Positions 1-7,599 are shown, counted from the first letter of the stretch. The stretch: 10,902 nucleotides of DNA from an uncultured Eubacteriales bacterium (GCA_949286775.1 CASEDW010000004.1:1-10902); one strand, 5' to 3'. Numbers and translations: made by a program. The notes: generated from the letters alone by a model not told the origin.

Positions 1-1049
1 AGAGTTTTCACCTGCATTGCTTCCTGTGAGGCGATATCTTTTACCATGCCTTCAGGCGTCATATCTTTTCCGTATTCGTAAAATTTACCGCCGGTTTTTT
101 CGACGCTTTCTCTTAATTCTTTGCCGGCTTCTTCATAGTTTGTATCAGTTATTACATCGCGAAGGAAAAATCCGTTTGCTCCGGTACTGTTTTCAAAAGC
201 GGCTTCGCCTCTGAACAGCCCGAAAACAGTGACGTCATGCTGAGCGCACAGATCGCTGGCTTCCTGAAGATCCACAACGGGATTTGAGCCTGCTTCTTCC
301 GCGTTTTCTGTAGAAAGGATTATGATCCTCGAGCGATCCTCCAGATCGAGCATCGGAAAACTGTAAAGACATGAAGCAAGGCCGTCGCCGACAAGGAAAG
401 CGCCCTTTGAATATTCGTGCTGCGACGTAGCTATGCCGATCCAGCTCAGTTCATTCATCCTGTCCATATCTTTGTCATATTCCGCCTGCATCTCAGCTGA
501 AAGAGAACCGTGCTCTATTATATAGTCGCCATAGTACTGATCGAGTTTGATTCCGAGATTAAAATATTCTTTTAACTCTTCCAGCTTATCTATCACATAG
601 TCATAGTCGTCCGTAAGCGGAACGTACAGAAGAGACGACGAACTGTAAAGCGAAATTCCGAATCTGTCGCCGTCAAGACCTTTTACGATGCCTTCAACGG
701 CGTCGATCAGGTCGCTGTTAAGGGTATCGAGATAAAATGAAGTATCCATGCATAGCATGATATCCCTTTTTTTAACGCCGACAGATACGTTTTCTTTGAT
801 ATACGGCCTTGCCGCCAGAAAGGAAACGCTTAAGGCAGCGGTAATAAGAGATATTTTCATAATGACGGAAAGTATCAGATGTTTTCTTCGCGCAGCCCTG
901 AATTCCGGCGATTTCATCATAAGAATACTGTTTGCCGAACGAGGACCGCCGGAGTACTTTCCGGATTTTTTCAATATATGAAAGAATATCGTCAATCCTG
1001 CGATAACAAGAATTGCGATTAATATAATTATAGGATATTTAAATTCCAA
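1..1049 (-). CDS. VWA-domain membrane protein of a MoxR operon (3' end off the left edge)
   Basis: I translated this by hand; it starts at a TTG codon (complement of 1047-1049), which is why an ATG-based search misses it. GGAG (complement of 1058-1061) lies 8 bases upstream, and the frame stays open for 349 codons to the window edge. The N-terminus carries a hydrophobic segment at about residues 5-25 and a second at about 58-80, followed by a von Willebrand factor A-like domain from about residue 95. This is the BatA-like layout: two membrane spans, then the VWA domain. The expected MIDAS motif DxSxS reads D102-T-S-F-Y, so the second serine is replaced by tyrosine. The gene is last of the four visible genes of the leftward operon, 16 bases after the preceding stop. 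In such operons VWA proteins are thought to act with the MoxR ATPase on envelope or metal-dependent protein maturation. The family call is good; the exact role is unknown. Confidence 0.8.
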   Translation of the reverse strand, partial: MEFKYPIIILIAILVIAGLTIFFHILKKSGKYSGGPRSANSILMMKSPEFRAARRKHLILSVIMKISLITAALSVSFLAARPYIKENVSVGVKKRDIMLCMDTSFYLDTLNSDLIDAVEGIVKGLDGDRFGISLYSSSSLLYVPLTDDYDYVIDKLEELKEYFNLGIKLDQYYGDYIIEHGSLSAEMQAEYDKDMDRMNELSWIGIATSQHEYSKGAFLVGDGLASCLYSFPMLDLEDRSRIIILSTENAEEAGSNPVVDLQEASDLCAQHDVTVFGLFRGEAAFENSTGANGFFLRDVITDTNYEEAGKELRESVEKTGGKFYEYGKDMTPEGMVKDIASQEAMQVKT

Positions 1050-1065
1050 AATAGCGACTCCTTTT

Positions 1066-1545
1066 TCAGATATACCAGTTGTTAATAATATTTGCCGCAG
1101 TATCAATTGACATACAAGTGTTTCTGGTGGAAGATTCAGCGAATTCCGGCTCATAGCATTCCGTTATCAGCTGCGTGAGGGAATGAATTCCAAGAGATCT
1201 GATCTCTTCCAGTGTGAAAAACTGTACCCTAAGGCCTGTCGATTCAAAAACAAAAGACCGTATATACCGGCTCAGTTTCTGATAGCTTTTTTTCATGCTG
1301 ATTTGACCGCTTTCAGCCTGCTGCCTGAGCTCCCAGAGAAGATCGCGGTATTTGTTTTTGATCATCTCAAGGGTGGGCGGCGGCACCGGTTTTATTTTTG
1401 GCGCTCTTTTCTTATGAGTAAATTTGGATTTTCTTAAAATTATGAGCCCGAGTATGATCGCACCTGCCAGAAAGACGGCTGCGAGGATTATCCATACTAT
1501 CAAATATGAAAATGGCTCCTGAAGTTCAACAGTAAAATTATTCAT
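1066..1545 (-). CDS. Small single-pass membrane protein of the MoxR operon
   Basis: This 159-residue protein has one strong hydrophobic segment at about residues 14-37. It is followed by a basic stretch with prolines (about 38-58), and the rest is a polar, mostly helical-looking cytoplasmic domain. That pattern predicts an N-terminal anchor with the C-terminal part inside. The gene starts 3 bases after the DUF58 stop codon with no strong ribosome binding site of its own, which suggests translational coupling. Its place between the DUF58 and VWA genes matches the small helical membrane proteins (DUF4381-like in other phyla) often found in MoxR operons, but I recognise it by position and topology rather than by a clear motif. 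It probably helps hold the DUF58/VWA/MoxR assembly at the membrane; this is inference. Confidence 0.75.
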   Translation of the reverse strand: MNNFTVELQEPFSYLIVWIILAAVFLAGAIILGLIILRKSKFTHKKRAPKIKPVPPPTLEMIKNKYRDLLWELRQQAESGQISMKKSYQKLSRYIRSFVFESTGLRVQFFTLEEIRSLGIHSLTQLITECYEPEFAESSTRNTCMSIDTAANIINNWYI

Positions 1546-1548
1546 CGT

Positions 1549-2433
1549 TTATTTTCTCGCGTCATGTGTAAGTTTAGTGTTCTGTTCAAAAAGTGACAGG
1601 ATGCAGTCCGGGATATCTTTTTCCTCTGATATCATGCAGACGGAAGCTCTGTTTTTAGTTAAAAGGTCATGTTTTTCATTGTATATTTTTTCGCGCATTT
1701 CTATTTCGGCCTGATAGAGCTTTTTCCCGCCGATAATAAATGTATCGGAATATCTGTCGCCGTATACGTCATATGAACCGGGACTTGAAAGGAGGATGTC
1801 ATCAATACATGCTACCATCAGATCATTTTTATAGGTGAGCTTTTGCACTATGGATTTATCAAGCCTGCTCAAACCCTCAAGATCCGTAACGAGCAGAATT
1901 ATCATCTCGCCAGAATAGCTTTTCGCGGCGTATTCAAGGAGAAAGTTAAGAGGCAGAGCTTTTCTGTCTTCGGCGTTTTTGCTGTATCTGTTTAACAGAC
2001 CGACAAGATGCTCGTTTCCGCAGTGAAAAGACTCGCGTCCTATTTTCCCGTTGTAGCTGCAAAGCAGAGAATAGTCGCATCCCTTAGCTGAAAACAGCCA
2101 TGAAAAAGAACCGAGAATTGTTTCGGCGAGTTTTGATTTCACCTCGTTTTTTGAAGTATGTCCTGACATTTTTATGCCGCAGTCGCCGATCAGGAGAGCC
2201 TTGTGACGACGCTGAGAGATAAATCTGCGCACAAGCATTTTTCCGTGAGCAGACGACGCTTTCCAGTCGATATAGCGGATACTGTCGCCGCTGCGGTATT
2301 CGTCCAATTTGTCAAATTCAAGAGACGGTCCGTTAAAAGGCGACAGATAATCTCCCTCCAGCACATGGGAGGATTTTCTTGACGTCGCCAGCGTTACCAG
2401 ACTTTTTATTTTTGAAATATCAGTATAATTCAT
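1549..2433 (-). CDS. DUF58 family protein (short, soluble form)
   Basis: The 294-residue protein carries the hallmark DUF58 block Y46-R-S-G-D50 ... R53-Y-I-D-W57-K. This is the family's conserved pattern just before a VWA-like fold. No membrane spans are visible, so it belongs to the short form of the family, unlike the longer members that begin with two spans. The VWA-like strand that normally carries DxSxS reads D84-C-G-I-K88, so both serines are missing. The start ATG follows the MoxR stop by 33 bases; a GGAAAG lies upstream at somewhat long spacing. DUF58 proteins are near-constant partners of MoxR ATPases and are presumed adaptor or scaffold proteins; no enzyme activity is established for most. 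The family assignment is firm, the specific role is not. Confidence 0.9.
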   Translation of the reverse strand: MNYTDISKIKSLVTLATSRKSSHVLEGDYLSPFNGPSLEFDKLDEYRSGDSIRYIDWKASSAHGKMLVRRFISQRRHKALLIGDCGIKMSGHTSKNEVKSKLAETILGSFSWLFSAKGCDYSLLCSYNGKIGRESFHCGNEHLVGLLNRYSKNAEDRKALPLNFLLEYAAKSYSGEMIILLVTDLEGLSRLDKSIVQKLTYKNDLMVACIDDILLSSPGSYDVYGDRYSDTFIIGGKKLYQAEIEMREKIYNEKHDLLTKNRASVCMISEEKDIPDCILSLFEQNTKLTHDARK

Positions 2434-2466
2434 AATAAATCATTCTTTCCATTAAGATATATCAGC

Positions 2467-3459
2467 TTAAGGCGTAGGCAGCTTTGAAATGATGTTGTCG
2501 ATTATCGTTTCAACTGAGACGTTGTCTATCATCGCCGAATAGTCGAGGGATATACGATGTCTTAATACCAAATGAGCCATCGATTTTATATCTTCCGGTA
2601 TTACGTAGCTTCTTCCGTTTATAATAGCGGCTGCTTTCGCTGTTTTAAGAAAAGCGATGGAAGCTCGCGGACTCGCGCCCATGCGTATATAAGAAGCCGT
2701 CGTTTTGTCGAGACATTTTTCGGGATTTCTCGTGGCGTCTACTATGTTCGCGATATATTCTTTTATGCAGTCATCCATATAAACTTTGTTTACTATCTCC
2801 TGTACCGCGTCGATATCGGCTATAGTTACGACAGGAGGAGCGGCTGTTTTTTTGCCTGATTCCATCAGATTTAATATAGCGACTTCTTCGTTAACAGAAG
2901 GATATTCTATTTTTTCTTTTATTAAGAATCTGTCTGTCTGAGCCTCCGATAAAGGATATGTGCCCTCCTGCTCGATAGGATTCTGCGTAGCGATTACGAT
3001 AAATATATCGTCAGGAACGCGGTACGAAGTTCCGCCTACAGTAACCTGAAACTCCTGCATTACTTCGAGCATGGCGCTCTGCGTTTTCGCGTTTGAACGG
3101 TTTATCTCGTCAAGAAGCACGATGTTCGCGAATACAGGTCCTTTGATAGTCTCAAATTCATGAGTATCGGGGTTGTAGATCTGCGAACCTGTTATGTCTC
3201 CCGGAAGAAGATCAGGCGTGCACTGTATTCGTGAAAAGATGCCGCTGACAGAGTTGGCAAGAGCCTGGGCGGCTGTGGTTTTCGCAAGTCCGGGTACGGA
3301 CTCAAGAAGGATGTGGCCGTCAGCTATAAGCGCGGTTACAAGCGCTTTTTTTAAGTTCCCCTGCCCGATTATCCTTGAGTCAAGATACATAAAAATCTGA
3401 TTTATTACATTAGTTGAAAACTGAAATTCGCCCTGTGAAATCTGTGAGTTCTGTTCCAT
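2467..3459 (-). CDS. MoxR-family AAA+ ATPase
   Basis: This 330-residue cytoplasmic ATPase is the first gene of the leftward operon. Visible motifs are Walker A V55-P-G-L-A-K60-T-T, Walker B L115-L-D117-E118 followed by I-N-R-S, and sensor 1 A158-T-Q-N160-P-I-E-Q-E-G-T-Y-P, which is characteristic of MoxR proteins, with D176-R177-F-L after it. The AAA_3 core covers about residues 30-180, and the C-terminal AAA lid follows to the end. Length is normal for the family. AGGAG lies 10 bases before the ATG. MoxR ATPases are thought to act as chaperones that use ATP to remodel or insert cofactors into client complexes together with VWA-domain partners, which are encoded directly downstream here. The client of this operon is not visible in the window. 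Confidence 0.95.
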   Translation of the reverse strand: MEQNSQISQGEFQFSTNVINQIFMYLDSRIIGQGNLKKALVTALIADGHILLESVPGLAKTTAAQALANSVSGIFSRIQCTPDLLPGDITGSQIYNPDTHEFETIKGPVFANIVLLDEINRSNAKTQSAMLEVMQEFQVTVGGTSYRVPDDIFIVIATQNPIEQEGTYPLSEAQTDRFLIKEKIEYPSVNEEVAILNLMESGKKTAAPPVVTIADIDAVQEIVNKVYMDDCIKEYIANIVDATRNPEKCLDKTTASYIRMGASPRASIAFLKTAKAAAIINGRSYVIPEDIKSMAHLVLRHRISLDYSAMIDNVSVETIIDNIISKLPTP

Positions 3460-3541
3460 AATATATAATCTCCTGTATAAATGATTCGTGATATCAAAAT
3501 AAAGAATTTTGACCTAAATATAATATCATGTTATGATATCA

Positions 3542-3620
3542 GGGTCAAAGTTATATGCTGTTATGCAAGCACATTATGCTGTGCATAATGATTTGCATAA
3601 CGACATATAACCTTGGACCC
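3542..3620. repeat. 79-base near-perfect inverted repeat (long hairpin)
   Basis: The arms pair almost throughout: GGGTC with GACCC, AAG with CTT, TTATATG with CATATAA, GTTATGCAA with TTGCATAAC, and CATTATGC with GCATAATG. The loop is TGT, with only small internal mismatches between blocks. This gives roughly 32 paired bases. There is no T-run after it on the plus strand (the following bases are GTAAAAAC), and it lies between divergent genes, so it is not an ordinary terminator. It could be transcribed as a leader structure, form a cruciform, or be the core of a mobile palindromic repeat. Confidence 0.85.
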
Positions 3621-3640
3621 GTAAAAACATGAGAAAGAGC

Positions 3641-3659
3641 CATTTTTCATAGAAAAATG
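3641..3659. repeat. Small perfect hairpin in the intergenic element
   Basis: CATTTTTC (3641-3648) pairs perfectly with GAAAAATG (3652-3659) around the loop ATA. It lies between the long hairpin and the second repeat unit. Function unknown; it may be part of the same repeat element. Confidence 0.6.
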
Positions 3660-3679
3660 AGCGATTTCGAATTTTTTTA

Positions 3680-3711
3680 GGATTTCGAGAGTGCGAAGCA
3701 CGGAGAAATCC
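3680..3711. repeat. Two-tier hairpin in the intergenic element
   Basis: GGATTTC (3680-3686) pairs with GAAATCC (3705-3711), and inside it GTGC (3691-3694) pairs with GCAC (3698-3701) around GAA. The outer right arm overlaps the start of the second direct-repeat unit at 3708. A T-run (3672-3678) precedes the hairpin on the plus strand, so it could only resemble a terminator for minus-strand transcription in reverse orientation. It is better read as part of the repeat element. Confidence 0.55.
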
Positions 3712-3779
3712 GTGATATCATAAAAAACATATGATTTTAATCAGGGTCAAAAGGTCATATATGATAATTCAATCAATTC

Positions 3780-3809
3780 TTGATATCATCAATATGGACA
3801 TCGTAAATC
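3780..3809 (+). promoter_or_regulatory. Possible ilvA promoter and operator-like inverted repeat (weak)
   Basis: TTGATA (3780-3785) is a fair -35 match, with TAAATC (3804-3809) 18 bases later as a poor -10. The -35 overlaps TTGAT-N3-ATCAA (3780-3792), a small inverted repeat that contains the fourth TGATATCA palindrome and could be an operator. The start codon is 43 bases downstream. The pairing is weak and is offered only as the best candidate in the gap. Confidence 0.25.
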
Positions 3810-3852
3810 TAAAATTTGAAAATTATGTTAAAAAAGCGAGGGGTTTGAGAAA

Positions 3853-5064
3853 ATGCTTACGTTGGATAAATTTGAGGAAGCGGCTGAAACAGTCAAAAAA
3901 GTCATAAGAGAAACAAAACTTGTCTACAGCGAGTATTTGAGCGCGCAGACAGGAAATAAAGTTTATTTAAAACCCGAAAACATGCAGTTTACGGGAGCTT
4001 ATAAATTAAGAGGCGCTTATTATAAGATAAGCACACTTACAGATGAAGAAAGAGCGAAGGGACTGATCACGGCGTCAGCGGGAAATCACGCCCAGGGAGT
4101 GGCATACGCAGCGAAGTGTTACGGAGCTAAAGCGGTTATCGTAATGCCTACGACGACTCCGCTTATTAAGGTTGAAAGAACACGCAGCTACGGCGCGGAG
4201 GTTGTTCTTTACGGAGACGTTTACGACGAGGCATGCGCCCGCGCTTATGAATTGGCGGAAGAATACGGTTATACCTTTATTCATCCCTTTGACGATCCTG
4301 CCGTAGCGACGGGACAGGGAACCATCGCCATGGAAATATTCCAGGATCTTCCGCTTGTGGAATACATCCTCGTACCTATCGGCGGAGGCGGACTTGCGAC
4401 AGGCGTTTCAACCCTCGCAAAACTTCTCAACCCGAAGATCAAAGTTATCGGCGTGGAACCGGCAGGAGCGGCATGTATGAAAGCTTCTTTTGAAGCAGGC
4501 GAAGTAGTCGGTCTTCCGGATGTCAATACAATAGCCGACGGCACGGCGGTAAAACGTCCGGGAGAAAAAATATTTCCTTATATAAGGGAAAATCTCGACG
4601 GCATTATTACGGTAGAAGACAATGAACTTATCGTGGCTTTCCTTGACATGGTGGAAAATCACAAGATGATAGTTGAAAACTCGGGACTTCTGACTGTCGC
4701 GGCGCTTAAACATCTCGATGTAAAAGATAAAAAAGTCGTCGCCATATTAAGCGGCGGAAACATGGACGTTATCACGATGTCTCAGGTCGTTCAGAACGGA
4801 CTTATTGCCCGCGACAGGATATTTACAATTTCTGTTCTTCTTCCTGACAAACCGGGCGAGCTTGTTAAAATATCGGAGATAATCGCCCGTGAGAGAGGAA
4901 ATATAGTTAAACTTGAACATAACCAGTTCTACAGCATAAACAGAAACGCCGCCGTTGAACTTATAATAACTCTCGAATCCTTCGGAACCGAGCATAAAAA
5001 ACAGATAATCAAAGCTGTCAGAGACGCGGGATACAGATTAAAACAGGTAGCCGGAAGACTGTGA
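3853..5064 (+). CDS. ilvA: Threonine ammonia-lyase (threonine dehydratase) with C-terminal ACT domain
   Basis: The 403-residue PLP enzyme converts threonine to 2-oxobutanoate and ammonia, feeding isoleucine synthesis or threonine/serine breakdown. The Schiff-base lysine is K51 in G-A-Y-K-L-R-G-A; the common form is G-S-F-K-I/L-R-G-A. Further motifs are S75-A-G-N-H-A-Q-G, the phosphate-binding glycines G177-G-G-G180 and S300-G-G-N. A single ACT-like domain occupies about residues 324-403 (P-D-K-P-G-E-L at 331-337). This is the medium-length clostridial form rather than the ~500-residue enterobacterial IlvA with two regulatory ACT-like repeats. GAGGGG sits 9 bases before the ATG, and an in-frame stop at 3829 excludes a much longer start. 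No other ilv or leu gene is nearby. The next gene starts 39 bases on with no terminator between, so co-transcription with the two-component genes is possible. The ACT domain suggests allosteric control by an amino acid. Confidence 0.95.
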   Translation: MLTLDKFEEAAETVKKVIRETKLVYSEYLSAQTGNKVYLKPENMQFTGAYKLRGAYYKISTLTDEERAKGLITASAGNHAQGVAYAAKCYGAKAVIVMPTTTPLIKVERTRSYGAEVVLYGDVYDEACARAYELAEEYGYTFIHPFDDPAVATGQGTIAMEIFQDLPLVEYILVPIGGGGLATGVSTLAKLLNPKIKVIGVEPAGAACMKASFEAGEVVGLPDVNTIADGTAVKRPGEKIFPYIRENLDGIITVEDNELIVAFLDMVENHKMIVENSGLLTVAALKHLDVKDKKVVAILSGGNMDVITMSQVVQNGLIARDRIFTISVLLPDKPGELVKISEIIARERGNIVKLEHNQFYSINRNAAVELIITLESFGTEHKKQIIKAVRDAGYRLKQVAGRL

Positions 5065-5103
5065 TTTTAAGGCAATATTACTAAAAGGAAGCGAAAAGAA
5101 TAT

Positions 5104-6741
5104 ATGGAACATTCAAAACGCAAGTGGAAAGTATTAATAGCTGACGATGAGCAAATGATAATTAAGCTGATAATTTCATTGATCCCATGGGACGAATTAA
5201 ATCTTGAACTTGCATCTACAGCGTCAAACGGACTTGAAGCCATAGAATATCTCAAGAATAATGACGCGGATATTTTAATTACAGACGCCCGTATGCCTGA
5301 ATGCGATGGCATTGAACTTATAAAGTGGTGTCATCAGCAGAAAAAGGAAATGAGATATATAGTCATAAGCGGATTCAGACATTTTGAATACGCTCACGGC
5401 GCAATCCAGTATGGCGTTGACAGTTATCTTTTAAAGCCTATCAATCAGGAAGAGCTGATCGAAAATCTGAAGCTGATAATCAATAAGTTAGAAGAAAAGA
5501 GAAGAGAAAAGTCGAAAGCATCAGAAATGAAAGCGCAGCCTGATCTGAACCGCGACCGCATGAGAAGACATTTTATCAGCAGCTATGTTTTTGACGGCAA
5601 GGAATTCCTAAACAGAGAAATAGATTCGGTGGATTATATAAATGAAGAATATCAGCTGAATTTTGCCGAAGGAATCTACAGGGCTATATTTGTAAAACTT
5701 GACGATACGAAAAATACGAGTTACCGTCTCGGAAGCTTTTTGGACAAGATAAAAGAAGAAGCGGAGGCGATGTGGGCTGAGTATATCACAGAAAATATAG
5801 GATGCAGCGTCCATTCCGGAGTCATGTTCTTTTTGAACTATCAGGAGGAGCAGCGCGAAAGCCTGAAGCGCGATATAGAAGCGCTTCTTGCAAAATGCGA
5901 AAAGATGGTGGATACGCTGGATGGAATACGCGTGACGATAGGCGTCAGCTGCGCTGAAAAAAGTCTTCACGGCATCAGACATTGTATGGTAACGGCTGTC
6001 GACGCGATCAAGTACCGCCTCTATCTGCCTCATGTTCCCGTTATCTATTACGACGATTATTCATATAAGATCGTCCCGGTGAGCAGCATATGGACTGTCG
6101 AACGCAGCAATCTGCTTGAAAACTACTTAAGGACAGGAAACGAAAAGGGCATACAGAAACTTTTGTTTGATCTGAAGATGGAAATTCATAAGGATAAAAA
6201 CATCAGCCCGGTAGTCCTGTATGACGTGGCGAGAACTATTCAGGAGGAAGTTGAAAGGGTATTTTCTACTTTTGTGCGGGACGAAGATGAAAAAGCGGAA
6301 CTCTTTGAAAAATATCTGACTGAGCTTGACAATACGGAAACGGTAGACGGCATCGGCGACTGCCTTTCGCATATGTGCCGGAAGAGTATCGAGATAATCG
6401 AACGCGAGATGAAACAGCAGGAGATACAGCCGATACGTATGATAAGGCAGTATATAGACGAGCATTTTTCTGAGAATATTTCGCTGGATGACCTGGCGGA
6501 TAAGGTGCAGCTTTCAAAAAATTATGTGAGCGCGATCTTCAGAAAAGAAACGGGCGTCAATTTCCTTGATTTTCTCACGTCAAAGAGAATAGACGAAGCC
6601 GCGAAGCTTTTGAGAAAATCGACTATGAGCATCAGCGAGATTGCCGAAAAAGTCGGTTACAGCGACGTCAAATATTTCAGCAAGCTGTGCAAAAAGAATC
6701 TCGGAATGAGTCCTTCCGAGTACAGAAAACTGTATTCATAA
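5104..6741 (+). CDS. YesN-type response regulator (receiver domain plus AraC-type HTH)
   Basis: This 545-residue cytoplasmic transcription regulator begins with a complete receiver domain at about residues 8-125. It has acidic residues D14, D15 and E16, phospho-acceptor D61 in T-D-A-R-M-P, S89 and K111 in L-L-K-P. A long middle region (about 130-440) of the kind usual in YesN proteins follows. An AraC-type double helix-turn-helix fills the last ~100 residues, with the signature I-A-E-K-V-G-Y-S-D near 640 bases from the kinase start and the ending M-S-P-S-E-Y-R-K. All phosphorylation residues are intact. The ATG follows an AAGGA at long spacing (about 14 bases), so initiation may be weak or coupled to ilvA. 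The cognate kinase starts 20 bases after its stop. YesN regulators usually control sugar-uptake or glycan genes, but the targets here are not visible. Confidence 0.93.
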   Translation: MEHSKRKWKVLIADDEQMIIKLIISLIPWDELNLELASTASNGLEAIEYLKNNDADILITDARMPECDGIELIKWCHQQKKEMRYIVISGFRHFEYAHGAIQYGVDSYLLKPINQEELIENLKLIINKLEEKRREKSKASEMKAQPDLNRDRMRRHFISSYVFDGKEFLNREIDSVDYINEEYQLNFAEGIYRAIFVKLDDTKNTSYRLGSFLDKIKEEAEAMWAEYITENIGCSVHSGVMFFLNYQEEQRESLKRDIEALLAKCEKMVDTLDGIRVTIGVSCAEKSLHGIRHCMVTAVDAIKYRLYLPHVPVIYYDDYSYKIVPVSSIWTVERSNLLENYLRTGNEKGIQKLLFDLKMEIHKDKNISPVVLYDVARTIQEEVERVFSTFVRDEDEKAELFEKYLTELDNTETVDGIGDCLSHMCRKSIEIIEREMKQQEIQPIRMIRQYIDEHFSENISLDDLADKVQLSKNYVSAIFRKETGVNFLDFLTSKRIDEAAKLLRKSTMSISEIAEKVGYSDVKYFSKLCKKNLGMSPSEYRKLYS

Positions 6742-6761
6742 CTTTTTTATCGGGGAAAACT

Positions 6762-7577
6762 ATGAAGAATATGTTGTTTGCTTATATAACAATGATCCTT
6801 TTGGGGGTCATTGTTATCATTTTATTGAGTATAATATCCAAATACAGGGCAAAGTTAAAGAATCTTGATGAAGAGCTTAAAGAGCAGAAATACCGCTATG
6901 AGTACGATATGCATAAAGCGGAGATATTGAGTCTACAAAGCCAGATTAATCCGCATTTTCTATATAATACTCTTGAAGTCATCAGAAGCGAGGCGCTGAT
7001 AAATAAAGATATCCAAGCCGCGCAGATATCGGAGGCTTTAGCGAATTACTTCAGATACAATATAAGCCGCAGAAGCGATATAGTATCCCTCGGCGAGGAG
7101 CTGGACAATGTTGGCAACTATATCAAAATACAGCAGATGCGATTCGGAGAGCGTATAAAGTATATAGTGCAGTTTCATTCGGATGAAAACGAGGCAAGAC
7201 GCGCCCAGATACCAAAGCTCAGTCTTCAGCCTCTCGTGGAAAACAGTATTTATCACGGACTTGAGAAGATAGCAAAAGGCGGTACTGTTACAGTTCATAT
7301 CACCGTTACGGCCGACAGGCTTATTATACAAGTGGCTGACGACGGAAAGGGTATGGATGATGAGACGCTTGAAAAGCTCAGACACCATATTTCGGAAAAC
7401 ATAAAGATAGAAAAAGAAAAAGACAAAAGAGGCGGCATAGCTTTAGTCAATGTAAACAAGCGTATAAAGATGCTGTATGGAGACGAATACGGGCTGTGGT
7501 TTAATTCCAAAGAAAATTTCGGGACGGAAGCGACTATTACCATGCCCTACAGTACAGGAAATTCTAAATCGATCTGA
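6762..7577 (+). CDS. Short YesM-type sensor histidine kinase lacking an extracellular sensor
   Basis: I chose ATG 6762 because it follows GGGG by 6 bases and lies 20 bases after the regulator stop; the in-frame ATG at 6687 would overlap the regulator with no ribosome binding site. The resulting 271-residue protein has one hydrophobic segment (about 5-26). A charged helical stretch (about 28-55) that may form a coiled coil comes next, then a His_kinase domain with phospho-acceptor H65 in Q-I-N-P-H-F-L-Y-N. The ATPase part shows the N box L-Q-P-L-V-E-N161, G1 box D-D-G-K-G-M (193-198) and G2 box G-G-I-A-L-V-N-V-N. The catalytic core is complete. Classical YesM kinases are about twice as long, with two spans, an extracellular sensor and a HAMP domain; all of these are missing. 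The signal must therefore come from the membrane, the cytoplasm or a partner, possibly the ABC-like protein encoded next. Confidence 0.92.
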   Translation: MKNMLFAYITMILLGVIVIILLSIISKYRAKLKNLDEELKEQKYRYEYDMHKAEILSLQSQINPHFLYNTLEVIRSEALINKDIQAAQISEALANYFRYNISRRSDIVSLGEELDNVGNYIKIQQMRFGERIKYIVQFHSDENEARRAQIPKLSLQPLVENSIYHGLEKIAKGGTVTVHITVTADRLIIQVADDGKGMDDETLEKLRHHISENIKIEKEKDKRGGIALVNVNKRIKMLYGDEYGLWFNSKENFGTEATITMPYSTGNSKSI

Positions 7578-7599
7578 TAATCGTAAGTTGAGCAAACAT

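Larger units (their letters stand above)
3484..3763. repeat. Palindrome-rich intergenic repeat element
   Basis: This covers most of the 393-base gene-free gap between the divergent MoxR operon and ilvA. Two related direct-repeat units are visible. Unit 1 (3484-3557) and unit 2 (3708-3763) both begin with ATYCGTGATATCA (12 of 13 bases identical). Both contain ATCAGGGTCAAA (3538-3549 and 3740-3751) and both end in an ATATG. The perfect palindrome TGATATCA occurs at 3489-3496, 3534-3541, 3713-3720 and, just outside, at 3781-3788. Inside unit 1, TTTGACC (3508-3514) pairs with GGTCAAA (3543-3549) around an inner ATATCAT/ATGATAT stem (3523-3539). No open reading frame of note is present. It looks like an interspersed palindromic repeat or MITE-like element; copies elsewhere in the genome are expected but cannot be seen here. 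Confidence 0.65.

Noticed and set aside
3680..3711. Terminator
   Set aside because: The T-run is on the wrong side for plus-strand transcription, and there is no upstream gene on that strand to terminate.
3484..3763. CRISPR array
   Set aside because: Only two imperfect repeat units differing in length, no regular spacers and no cas genes nearby.
3460..3852. T-box or amino-acid riboswitch leader for ilvA
   Set aside because: The GGGTC/GGACCC blocks recall a T-box only superficially; there is no AGGGTGGnACCGCG box and no terminator with a T-run before the ilvA start.
6687..6761. In-frame upstream ATG that would extend the kinase by 25 residues
   Set aside because: It overlaps the end of the response regulator, has no ribosome binding site and adds a polar stretch unlike the family; ATG 6762 has GGGG 6 bases upstream.
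7477..7599. In-frame upstream ATG that would extend the ABC-like protein by 41 residues
   Set aside because: It lies inside the kinase reading frame, and the added residues match nothing in RbsA-like N-termini; the alignment begins right at ATG 7600.
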